Of a DNA stretch of 39,123 bases, positions 15,479-23,114 are shown piece after piece. A program made the translations under genes and the position numbers. The notes beneath the pieces are model-generated. The model was not told the origin of the DNA. It did not search any database and worked only from the letters and a program-made list of their open reading frames with translations. Numbering within the stretch: the stretch's first letter is position 1; the number at the start of each line of letters is the position of its first letter. The stretch comes from Saprospiraceae bacterium (GTDB lineage Bacteria > Bacteroidota > Bacteroidia > Chitinophagales > Saprospiraceae), in assembly GCA_019634045.1 (NCBI GenBank), contig JAHQWA010000013.1, positions 1 to 39,123 on the forward strand, read 5' to 3'.

Positions 15479-17049
15479 TATTCAATAACAATTTTAGTGT
15501 TTACAGATTCAGATCCTTGTGTAATCTTGACCTGATATTCTCCTTTGTAAATATATAGCTTGTCGTTTTCTGAAGGCTTCAAAGTGAGCGGCCTTTCAGT
15601 TTTCTTCTGCTTTTCACGTAATGGTTTGCTGTATGCTTCCAAGACCTCTTCCTTAATAGTTAAATCATAAGTCGGGTAGTTCAAGCCCTTCTTAAGGTCC
15701 GTTTCGAAGGATTGTAAGGCTAGTCCATCCTTCGTTTCCACGGTCACGGTGGCCTTACCGGTTGCTTTGGCATATATCGGCATAGCCAGGCTCGGTTCAT
15801 TGACGTTGCCTCGGAAAGTTCTTCCCCAGAAACTACTGTGACGAGTCTTAGCTGGGCCAAAGCTGTGTAAGGCTTTCGCCAAAATTTCAGTATTCAATTG
15901 TTGCAATTCCTTCGCACTTCCAATATACAAAGAACGGCCATGTGTGCCTACTAGGATATCTTTCTCACGAGGGTGTACTACTACATCATGAACGGGTACG
16001 GCGGGCAAGCCATTGTTCATCAACATAAAAGAATCACCACTATCCAAGGAGACGTATAAGCCGTGGTCACTACCGATATATAGGATGTCGGCATTAGTGG
16101 GATCCTCCTTGATCACGTTCAAAGGTTCCAAGGGGAGATCCTTGCCAATGGGAGACCAATTTTTACCATAGTCTTCCGATACATAGGCCATAGCCTTAAA
16201 GTTATCCCAACGATAGCCATTAAGAACTACATACACCTTGCCCTTTTCATGAGCGGAGGCTTGGATCCTACTGACCCACATATCTTTGGGTAGGCCCTCA
16301 TTTATCTGTTCCCAACTCACACCACCGTCTTTGGAGACATGCACTAAACCATCATCCGAGCCGGTATACAGTAAGCCAAAAGCCAATGGAGATTCGTGTA
16401 TAGTGGATAGGGTAGAAAAAGCTACATCCCCTTTCCGCCCACCAGTAGTCAAGTCATCAGAGATGGCTTCAAAGTTATTGCCTTGATCAAAAGAACGATG
16501 TACTCTTTCCGAACCCATGTATAAGATGTCTTGATTATGTACCGATAAATGGATCGGTGTTTGCCAATTCCAACGGTAGGGCCGGGCTCCAAGTGCTGGT
16601 TTAGGAGTAATGGATTTGCGTTGGCCAGTGCGCGTATTTATTCGGTAATAATTTCCAAATTGGAAACCGGTATAAACGGTCGTATTATCTCGAGTGTCAA
16701 CGGCTACTTGCATCCCATCCCCGCCCATAATGGACTTGAAAGGGTACTGTCCCGAACCTTGCCAGCGACTACTGGCTTGATAGGTACTTGGTCCCATCCA
16801 CACGCCATTATCTTGTAAACCACCGTAGATGTTATAAGGTTTTGCCATATCCACTGCTACATAGTAGAATTGCCCCAGTGGAGCAGAGTTACACTTGATC
16901 CAGCTTTCTCCATCATCGTAGGATATATTGATCCCCCCCATCATTCCCATTGATGATATGTCCGGGACGATCGGGGTTAATCCAAAGTTCATGATGATCC
17001 GAATGCACGTTCGCGCCTCCAATTGATTTGAAGGTCTTGCCGCCATCAT
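15478..17049 (-). CDS. Sortilin/BNR-repeat protein, C-terminal part after frameshift
   Basis: This open frame carries the C-terminal half of a large BNR/VPS10-type beta-propeller protein. Real homology begins at GGINISYDDGESW (about 16938). The 37 residues before it are an out-of-frame reading of the upstream half, and the ATG at 17049 is probably not a true start. Visible repeats include YDDGESW, VSKDGGVSWEQ, VSEDYGKNWSPIG and VSLDSGDSFMLM, each followed by a strand ending in a hydrophobic-Y-hydrophobic pattern. The last 120 residues are a beta-rich tail. Removing one G from the G7 tract joins it to the upstream half, giving a single protein of about 967-969 residues. It overlaps the rhomboid gene by one base. 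Confidence 0.8.
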   Translation of the reverse strand: MMAARPSNQLEARTCIRIIMNFGLTPIVPDISSMGMMGGINISYDDGESWIKCNSAPLGQFYYVAVDMAKPYNIYGGLQDNGVWMGPSTYQASSRWQGSGQYPFKSIMGGDGMQVAVDTRDNTTVYTGFQFGNYYRINTRTGQRKSITPKPALGARPYRWNWQTPIHLSVHNQDILYMGSERVHRSFDQGNNFEAISDDLTTGGRKGDVAFSTLSTIHESPLAFGLLYTGSDDGLVHVSKDGGVSWEQINEGLPKDMWVSRIQASAHEKGKVYVVLNGYRWDNFKAMAYVSEDYGKNWSPIGKDLPLEPLNVIKEDPTNADILYIGSDHGLYVSLDSGDSFMLMNNGLPAVPVHDVVVHPREKDILVGTHGRSLYIGSAKELQQLNTEILAKALHSFGPAKTRHSSFWGRTFRGNVNEPSLAMPIYAKATGKATVTVETKDGLALQSFETDLKKGLNYPTYDLTIKEEVLEAYSKPLREKQKKTERPLTLKPSENDKLYIYKGEYQVKITQGSESVNTKIVIE

Positions 17050-18364
17050 CAGAACGCAAAACGGGTACTCCCATCACATAGACTTTATTGGCGTCATAGG
17101 GTGCTACCCGGATCTGACCAAAGTAATAGCCGTAAGAACTGTAGGCTGAGATATAGTCCTCATTGGCTTTTTTCCAGGAGTTACCACCATTATCAGAACG
17201 ATAAACTTCCAAACCGATAACGGGAGTGTCGAAGAGTAAAGCATTGGCATCTTCTGTATAAGTGACCAAATCCAGTGGTTTAAGCTGGTCCGACTCCATC
17301 ATTTTGATCACCTTATCTGCCGAGTATTTTCTAGGTATTCTATTGGAACGGAGGTATTCTGCTACTTTATATTTTTCGAGTTTGAGGAAATCTTCCTTAC
17401 TCATTTCCCGAAGCATATCCTTGGTCAAGATGTCCTCCTCTGGTTCTTCCTTTGGGCGACGATTGTAGTTGTCAATCGCTGCGTAGAGGACTGCCTTTCC
17501 ATTTTGATAGGCCAGTGCTAGCCCAGGGCGACCCATGCCTTCTCCAACCGGCAATCCGCTATTAGGAGTGGACAACAAAAGCCAATCTTTTCCACCGTTG
17601 GTGCTTTTGTAAATACCCGTTCCTTTACCGGCTTCGCGGAAATCCCAAGCCCGTCGGTCTCGTTGCCAAGTTGCGGCATAAAGGACTCGTGGATTCTTCG
17701 GATCCATGATTAAATCAACAGCGCCAGAGTTTTCATCGACGTAAAGGGTTTTTGACCAAGTCTTTCCGCCGTCGGTAGTTCGGTATACCCCCCTTTCCTC
17801 ATTTGGAGAGTAAAGGTGGCCCAAAACAGCCACATAGGCTATGTTCGGATTCTTCGGATGCAAAACGATTCGCCCAATATGATGACTGTCGCTTAAGCCC
17901 ATGTGCTGCCAGCTTTTTCCGCCATCCGTACTTTTGTACACACCACTACCTGCATAGGAGGAGCGACTTGAATTTACTTCGCCCGTACCCAGCCAGATAA
18001 TATCATTTTTCCAATCGACGGCTACCGCTCCCGTTGTAATGACCATCTCCTGATCAAAGATCGGAGTGAAAGTGGTACCATTATTGGTTGTTTTCATCAG
18101 CCCCCCCGAGGAGTAGGCCACGTAAAAATGGCTAGGGTCGTCAGGGTTAACCGCAATTTCAGATACACGTCCACTGAACACCGTAGGGCCAACAGAACGG
18201 AATTCTACTGTATTTACAATGGAGGCTTCTTCCAGTGTTTGTCGTTGCGTAAAGCTTTCTACTCTATCTGTAGCGGCGGTGGCTGGCGGCTGTTTATAAT
18301 CAAATTGCGCCAGTAAATAGATAGGAGTCAGACAAAAAAATAAGAGGATTGATTTGAGCATCAT
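16913..18364 (-). CDS. Sortilin/BNR-repeat protein, N-terminal part before frameshift
   Basis: N-terminal half of an exported WD40/YVTN/BNR-like repeat protein. The start at 18364 is chosen because Met-Met is followed at once by a signal peptide (LKSILLFFCLTPIYLLAQ). A longer frame reaches 18388. Repeats include KTTNNGTTFTPIF, YKSTDGGKSWQHMGL, YRTTDGGKTWSK, YKSTNGGKDWLLL and RSDNGGNSWKKAN. A charged helical insert (about 310-385 in the longer numbering) separates the two propeller parts. The frame ends with HSDHHELWINPDRPGHIING, then NDGG and seven out-of-frame residues, where the conserved family would read NDGGINISY. The break therefore lies in the G7 tract at about 16933-16939. In unbroken relatives this family forms a two-propeller exported protein of unknown substrate, sometimes labelled glycosyl hydrolase. 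Confidence 0.82.
   Translation of the reverse strand: MMLKSILLFFCLTPIYLLAQFDYKQPPATAATDRVESFTQRQTLEEASIVNTVEFRSVGPTVFSGRVSEIAVNPDDPSHFYVAYSSGGLMKTTNNGTTFTPIFDQEMVITTGAVAVDWKNDIIWLGTGEVNSSRSSYAGSGVYKSTDGGKSWQHMGLSDSHHIGRIVLHPKNPNIAYVAVLGHLYSPNEERGVYRTTDGGKTWSKTLYVDENSGAVDLIMDPKNPRVLYAATWQRDRRAWDFREAGKGTGIYKSTNGGKDWLLLSTPNSGLPVGEGMGRPGLALAYQNGKAVLYAAIDNYNRRPKEEPEEDILTKDMLREMSKEDFLKLEKYKVAEYLRSNRIPRKYSADKVIKMMESDQLKPLDLVTYTEDANALLFDTPVIGLEVYRSDNGGNSWKKANEDYISAYSSYGYYFGQIRVAPYDANKVYVMGVPVLRSDDGGKTFKSIGGANVHSDHHELWINPDRPGHIINGNDGGDQYILR
16933..16939 (-). other. G7 homopolymer frameshift site in the BNR-repeat gene
   Basis: The coding strand has seven consecutive G between AAT-GAT and ATC-AAT. Six G would keep the frame (Asn-Asp-Gly-Gly-Ile-Asn). 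Seven shift it and give a stop seven codons later. Sequencing error, slippage-based phase variation and decay are all possible. Confidence 0.9.
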
Positions 18365-18630
18365 ATTACTTTTTGGTTCTCCGTCCATTCTTGTTGATTA
18401 AATTGCAAAAAGCCTCCATTACTTCCGGCTTGGAAGCATAAATGGGGCTTAAAAGGATTCAGTTTGTTGAATTGATGCCAAAAATTTCCAGAGAAGGAGT
18501 TTTACTAGTTCGTAGGTAAACTTAAAGAAGAAATCAGAAAGGGCCTAATGCGTGCCCGGAAAAGTAGGGTGGCAATCAAGTACTTGCATTGGGATGGCGA
18601 GGGGATATGGTCAGTTAGACTCAGTTATAG

Positions 18631-19251
18631 CTACAATTCTCCTACAATCCGACGACCATGGTAAGCCTGTGCACCAAGGAGTTGATGGATATGAGTAAGA
18701 TTGGATTGCGTAATCTTTCCGGCTGGTAGAATCGTAAGATGTGGAGGACTGAGTTCCATCATTTTTCGCAGGATATGACAACCTGCCTCTGCCGTCGCTG
18801 CTCCCCCTGAGGTCAAAATGGTATCTATATTTTTGAGGGATAAGAGCGATTGGAGACTTTTGATGAGATCGGGTGTTTCGTCAATAGCTTTGTGAAAGGT
18901 GACGGATAGCCCTTTTGCCAAGCCCGCTAAGCGGCTGGTATTTTCTAGATCTATCTCCCCTTGCTGATCCAGCAGCCCAATCACAATGCCCTGGATGCCC
19001 CAATCCTTGGCGGCCTCAATCTCCTCCGCCATGGCTTCAACTTCAGGCGGCGTATAGCAGAAATCCCCGCCCCGATGCCTAATCATAACCTTAACGGGAA
19101 TGTTTACAGCCTCAACGACTCGTTTAGCTAGGCTAGGCCCAGGACTTAGACCGTCAAGATCAAGACGGCTACAGAGTTCTAGGCGGCGAGCACCTCGCTG
19201 TTCTGCCAAAATAGCTTCTTCTAATGTTTCAACGCAAGCTTCTAAGAGCAT
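18631..19251 (-). CDS. cutC: CutC-family copper homeostasis protein
   Basis: TIM-barrel CutC protein of about 206 residues. The family blocks are visible: LEACVETLEEAILAEQRGA at the N-terminus, RLELCSRLDLDGLSPG, VKVMIRHRGGDFCYT (usually RPRGGDF), GIVIGLLDQQGEID, VTFHKAIDET and ILTSGGAATAEAG. The start at 19251 is chosen because this Met directly precedes the conserved LLEACVET block. A longer frame to 19278 adds nine residues. It is somewhat shorter than the E. coli protein. CutC has been linked to copper tolerance, but its biochemical role is debated, so the name records family rather than proven function. The alpha/beta hydrolase gene ends about 35 bases upstream on the same strand, and the two may be cotranscribed. 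Confidence 0.9.
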   Translation of the reverse strand: MLLEACVETLEEAILAEQRGARRLELCSRLDLDGLSPGPSLAKRVVEAVNIPVKVMIRHRGGDFCYTPPEVEAMAEEIEAAKDWGIQGIVIGLLDQQGEIDLENTSRLAGLAKGLSVTFHKAIDETPDLIKSLQSLLSLKNIDTILTSGGAATAEAGCHILRKMMELSPPHLTILPAGKITQSNLTHIHQLLGAQAYHGRRIVGEL

Positions 19252-19286
19252 AAGAGTAGAGCATTGGATCAGACACAAAGAAACAA

Positions 19287-20366
19287 TTATTCTTTAAATC
19301 GCAGCTGGTTTAGCCAATTCTTCATGCACGGATAGTAGTCTGGGCAAAGCCGGTAGTCAAATGCTTGAAGATCTTCGAACATGGCGCCGGTTTCGCATTC
19401 CATCATGAGATGGTTGCAATTTGGCAATCTAATAACCTTCAACTCAGTTGTCGCTTCGGCGCTCATGGTTTCTTTGTATAGGGCTTCCGTGGCCCTCCAA
19501 TCAATCTGGGAATCTTTTTCCCCTAAAATGGCTAGCACCGGGATTTTGATCTTACTAAGGTGGTTGGGGAAGTCGGGTACCAAAATACGTAAACCCGTAT
19601 CGGGATCGAATGGGGTAGGAGACTCCTTTAGCTCGGCCTGGATACTGTTGAAGGTGATGCTGTCCAGCATTTGTGGGTTGAGCTTTTGATAGAAGCCGGC
19701 TGCGTAAAGATTTTTTGTACCCTTCACGTAGGCTTCGTAGCTTATGCCCTCATCATACAGTGCCTGCAGGTGGAAATCCCATTCTTCTAGGAGCAAAGAA
19801 ATCGTAGCAGGTGATTCCCCTGTTAGCCGAAAGTTCGTTTCTAGTAGATACCTGAAGTTGTCGAATTGGCTAGTCCCACTGACAGAAACCCAAAAGGCGA
19901 TAGTGGGACTTTTAGAGATAATTAGTGGGCAGATCCAGCCGCCGCGGCTGATGCCCCACAAGCCGATCCGATTGATACCGGGTACCTGCAGTTTTTGAAG
20001 CGCCGCAATAGCAGCTAAGGCCTCTTCTGCGCTATCCTCAATGGATAGATCTTCTTTAAATTCTCCTTCACTCCGCCCACAACCGTGTTTATCCCAAGCG
20101 CAGACTCCAAAACCTACACTCAGGAAACTATCTCGCTTCTGCTGAAAGAAATGTGCAAAGCCCCCTTCTCCGAGAAAGTCAGTTTTGCCCGATCCGGGAA
20201 TTAGTAGGATTATTCCTTTGACATGGCCCTCAGGAATATCCAAAAAACCAGCGTATCGCCTATTCTGGAAATCAAAATAAAAGTCGTTGGAACCTACCTG
20301 AACACTAGACTGACCGATCAGGAGCTTTGGTAGGCAAAATAGGAGTACTATGATCCAGTGTTTCAT
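19287..20366 (-). CDS. Exported alpha/beta hydrolase
   Basis: 359-residue serine hydrolase with a signal peptide (about 1-18, ending in LLIGQ). The alpha/beta fold is evident: the oxyanion strand IILLIPGSGKTD, the GHG-like DKHGCGRSEG, the nucleophile elbow GLWGISRGGW (GxSxG), the acid region LAILGEKDSQIDW, and the catalytic His in LPNCNHLMME. The cap region between nucleophile and acid is long (about 110 residues). It probably acts in the periplasm on esters or peptides, and the substrate is unknown. The downstream cutC gene may share its transcript. Confidence 0.9.
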   Translation of the reverse strand: MKHWIIVLLFCLPKLLIGQSSVQVGSNDFYFDFQNRRYAGFLDIPEGHVKGIILLIPGSGKTDFLGEGGFAHFFQQKRDSFLSVGFGVCAWDKHGCGRSEGEFKEDLSIEDSAEEALAAIAALQKLQVPGINRIGLWGISRGGWICPLIISKSPTIAFWVSVSGTSQFDNFRYLLETNFRLTGESPATISLLLEEWDFHLQALYDEGISYEAYVKGTKNLYAAGFYQKLNPQMLDSITFNSIQAELKESPTPFDPDTGLRILVPDFPNHLSKIKIPVLAILGEKDSQIDWRATEALYKETMSAEATTELKVIRLPNCNHLMMECETGAMFEDLQAFDYRLCPDYYPCMKNWLNQLRFKE

Positions 20367-20472
20367 TCTACTAGTGCTAGTTCAAGAAATCCCCTTAGGT
20401 AAGCAAGCTATGGGGGGAGAACCACTGAAGCTAAGCCCGTATACTTGACTTAACTTCAGCAGTGAAAGCATA

Positions 20473-20994
20473 TTACGCTCTACGACGCTTGCGACGCTCT
20501 GGAAGATTGCGCAAGAAGTCAGCACCCTTAATATCGATATGAATATCGTTCAAGTCGCTAAACTGCAACAGGCCTTCCAAACTCAACAAGACAAAATTAT
20601 CCTTGCCATTGACGAGTAGAAGCACATGACTGATGGCATTACCTTTTTCTCGAATCAGAATCTCAATATTGTCACTGCCATCGCGCACCTTGATCAATTC
20701 CTCAAAGGAGTCGGCTTTCGCGTCACGCAGCAGTTTTGTATAGTCTTCTTTTTTGACCGAGTGCCCTTCTTCTAAAACCAGGGCTCGAAGTGCAGTTATT
20801 TTTCTAATCACTCTTTTGTCTTGTTCATCATCCGTTTTGCTAGCGACTAGATTAAGTAAGCCGCCGGATAGCTTAATATCCAAAAAGTGTTCATCCTGGC
20901 TATACTTGTTGTAGAAATCATTGATGGCTTTGCTTTGAGCAAGGCATAGGAATGGTAGGGCCGCAAGGGCCAACAGGAATAATGGCTTCTTCAT
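20473..20994 (-). CDS. DUF4252 family exported protein (second copy)
   Basis: 173 residues with a signal peptide (MKKPLFLLALAALPFLCLAQ). It has the DUF4252 pattern: NDFYNKYSQDEHFLDIKLSG near the N-terminus, a central ITALRALVLE strand, FEELIKVRDGSDNIEILIRE, and a C-terminal LLVNGKDNFVLLSLEG. An Arg-rich tail (PERRKRRRA) is unusual and absent from its upstream paralogue. DUF4252 has no known biochemical function. It often follows an ECF sigma and anti-sigma pair in Bacteroidota, as here. There is a 149-base gap to the first copy, so it may share the same transcript. Confidence 0.88.
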   Translation of the reverse strand: MKKPLFLLALAALPFLCLAQSKAINDFYNKYSQDEHFLDIKLSGGLLNLVASKTDDEQDKRVIRKITALRALVLEEGHSVKKEDYTKLLRDAKADSFEELIKVRDGSDNIEILIREKGNAISHVLLLVNGKDNFVLLSLEGLLQFSDLNDIHIDIKGADFLRNLPERRKRRRA

Positions 20995-21143
20995 GATAAG
21001 TTTGGTGTTAAACTAGGAAAGTAGGAAGGAGAGTATAATGATTGAGATAGACTGATTGTCAAGACTATCCATCATTTTATCAATCTGTTTAATGCTATGA
21101 TCTTGAATCCTCCGAATCGAATTTAATTTCCATTAAACATTAG

Positions 21144-21647
21144 CTATTCCTCAATCTCATCTGCAATCTTAGAGATATCCGCTAGATCTAGTAGCCCAAC
21201 TAGGCTGAGCAAAACAAAACTCTCTTCACCGACGGATATGAGTAATAATTCCTCAATGGCATCCCCTTTGAGTTTACCCAGAAATTCCACATTGTCTCCA
21301 TCTTTACTACGAACGGTCATCAAGAGTTCATACTCTTTTGTATTAATCTTTGACTTAGCCTCATCATAGTATTGACGTGGATTGATGTCCGTTGTGAGAA
21401 TGCGTAAACCTTGTGCATCTTCAACTGCTTTGATTACTGCATCCGTTTCGCTATCGCGACTATCATCCTTGTCTTCTTGCCCCAATTTCTTCATCCATTT
21501 GAATAGGGTAGGGCCAACATAGACCACGCTGAAGTGCTCATCTTCGACATACTGCTTAAAGTATTTATCAATGGCATTGGCCTGAGCGGAGAGGCCAGAT
21601 ACTGCTCCCATGAGCAGGAGTGCTAGAGTTAATTTTATCCATTTCAT
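21144..21647 (-). CDS. DUF4252 family exported protein (first copy)
   Basis: 167 residues with a signal peptide (MKWIKLTLALLLMGAVSGLS-AQA). It shares the layout of the downstream paralogue: IDKYFKQYVEDEHFSVVYVG, a charged KDDSRDSETD segment, a central VEDAQGLRILTTD strand, YELLMTVRSKDGDNVEFLG and ISVGEESFVLLSLVGLLD. The two copies probably arose by tandem duplication and then diverged. The family's function is unknown. Position behind the sigma and anti-sigma genes suggests it is a target of, or accessory to, that regulatory unit. Confidence 0.88.
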   Translation of the reverse strand: MKWIKLTLALLLMGAVSGLSAQANAIDKYFKQYVEDEHFSVVYVGPTLFKWMKKLGQEDKDDSRDSETDAVIKAVEDAQGLRILTTDINPRQYYDEAKSKINTKEYELLMTVRSKDGDNVEFLGKLKGDAIEELLLISVGEESFVLLSLVGLLDLADISKIADEIEE

Positions 21648-21701
21648 TGTATAAGATGTTTTACATATTTAATTCTAATTAGAACAAATGTTAATTCCTC
21701 C

Positions 21702-22205
21702 TTAATCTACGCGGCCGAGTTGCCGCACTTTGACGACTTCCTTGGCGACCCGTGCTGTGCCTCTGTTTAATTCCTTAGAGAGCATCACCATGGCATTGCG
21801 GGTGACGGATAAGGCTTCCTCCTTGGTTTTGGGCTGGTATTGTTCCCAATCGATTTCAGCCGTCACGCCCGGTTCTACCGTAGCCGTATCGGTTTGGTAG
21901 GCCCACCACATACCCGTCAGCAGGACTAACACAGCAGCGGCTTTGCTCATGGGGTGGCGAAGAAACCGCCTTACGAAACCCACCTTTTGTTGGGCTTCGA
22001 TTTCTGCCAGCAACTTATTTTCAAATTGACTAGGAAGACTAAGCTCTTGCTCTTCCACTTGCCAAACAAAAAGTGTTCGGTAAGTTTCGAACGCTGGATC
22101 AATCTCCTTTTGTTGAAAATAGGCCTTCAATTGTTTTTCCTCTGCCAGGCTACTATTTCCCTCAAAATATTTGTCAAGCAAGGTTTGAATGTTGTCGTAA
22201 TCCAT
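21702..22205 (-). CDS. Putative anti-sigma factor, single-pass membrane protein
   Basis: 167 residues. The N-terminal acidic helical part begins DYDNIQTLLDKYFEGNSSLA, the pattern of small Bacteroidota anti-sigma proteins (a short 'length of filled segment' helix before EEKQLKAYF). One membrane helix lies at about 87-103 (SKAAAVLVLLTGMWWAY), followed by a short periplasmic tail. There is no zinc-binding HxxxCxxC motif. It sits directly downstream of the ECF sigma gene (about 72 bases), the usual place for the cognate anti-sigma factor. The assignment rests mainly on context plus topology. Confidence 0.7.
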   Translation of the reverse strand: MDYDNIQTLLDKYFEGNSSLAEEKQLKAYFQQKEIDPAFETYRTLFVWQVEEQELSLPSQFENKLLAEIEAQQKVGFVRRFLRHPMSKAAAVLVLLTGMWWAYQTDTATVEPGVTAEIDWEQYQPKTKEEALSVTRNAMVMLSKELNRGTARVAKEVVKVRQLGRVD

Positions 22206-22277
22206 TACCTTTTTTATTAGGTTCTCTGACTATTTTTGTGTTTTTAGCCAGCGATTTTGCTAAAAGTTTTGCTTCAC

Positions 22278-22820
22278 CTAGTCGCAATTCTTCCAGCTAA
22301 AACGCTGTCCACAAAAATGGTCAGAGAAGGTTTTATTTAGTCGTTTCTTGATTTTGTTTCGTGCTCGGAACAAGTTCGTCTTTACCTGCGGCATCGTCAT
22401 ATCCAATTGTTCCATGATCTCTTTGTAGCTCAATTCCTCAATATCGCGCAGTTGCATTACCAAACGCTGCGCCTCTGGTAATTCTTGCATGAGCCTGGTG
22501 ATATGGTGAATGGTGTCATTACGCTCCGCCGTTTCCAAGGGCGTGGCCGCGGCATCTTTAAGATGAAATAAACCATCGAGATCTTGTGTGCGTCTATGTT
22601 TGGATCGAAGTTTGTCTATGGAGAGGTTGCGGGTCATCTTAACGCACCAGGCCTCCATATTGTCAATAAACTCCCAATCCTTACGTTTATTCCAGATCTT
22701 AATCATTACCTCTTGCACGACATCTTCTGCTTCTGACCGGTCTCCGACAATGCGCAAGGCAAAGCGGAAAAGCTTGTCACTGATGGGTAATATGTTTTCT
22801 TTGTAATATTGAAGACTCAT
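22278..22820 (-). CDS. ECF-type RNA polymerase sigma factor
   Basis: 180-residue sigma-70 family member with region 2 (about 12-80: FALRIVGDRSEAEDVVQEVM, WCVKMTRNLSIDKLR) and region 4 (about 112-162: LPEAQRLVMQLRDIEELSY, EIMEQLDMTMPQVKTNLFRA). Regions 1 and 3 are missing, as expected for ECF sigmas. A Cys/Trp-containing tail (FCGQRFSWKNC) follows. It leads a probable four-gene unit with the anti-sigma protein and two DUF4252 proteins, and is likely released by the membrane partner on an envelope signal. The signal is unknown. Confidence 0.95.
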   Translation of the reverse strand: MSLQYYKENILPISDKLFRFALRIVGDRSEAEDVVQEVMIKIWNKRKDWEFIDNMEAWCVKMTRNLSIDKLRSKHRRTQDLDGLFHLKDAAATPLETAERNDTIHHITRLMQELPEAQRLVMQLRDIEELSYKEIMEQLDMTMPQVKTNLFRARNKIKKRLNKTFSDHFCGQRFSWKNCD

Positions 22821-23101
22821 TACTGAGGTTTGTGCTGTACGATTCTTTTTAGGACCAAGTGATTCGCCTGCTTTTGATTTTTTTGCTCGCCCTGCTTATG
22901 TTTTTTCCCTACAAAGTCAAGGCGTTTCGTATCGTACAAAAGGCAGACGAAGGCAATTAAGGTTTGTTACAGGGGGTGAAATATTTTTCTAAAATTTTTG
23001 TTAAAGAAGGCTTGTAAGTCCCTTGTTTGTTGGGGTTCTCGGTAAAATGTAAACAAAAAGTCAAGGGTAGGCATTTATTAGACTAAGTAACATTTTCATT
23101 C

Positions 23102-23109
23102 TATCTTTG
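23102..23109 (+). promoter_or_regulatory. -7 box (TATCTTTG) almost abutting the LptF/G start codon
   Basis: TATCTTTG matches TAnnTTTG exactly and ends five bases before the ATG at 23115. Transcription from this box would begin at or next to the start codon, so the message would be leaderless or nearly so. A -33 TTTG is not evident at the usual spacing. Confidence 0.6.
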
Positions 23110-23114
23110 CATTG

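Noticed and set aside
16913..17049. Programmed ribosomal frameshifting in the BNR-repeat gene
   Set aside because: The G7 run alone could allow slippage, but I see no adjacent stimulatory stem or internal Shine-Dalgarno. Homopolymer error or phase variation is simpler, especially given the similar T6 break in ndh.
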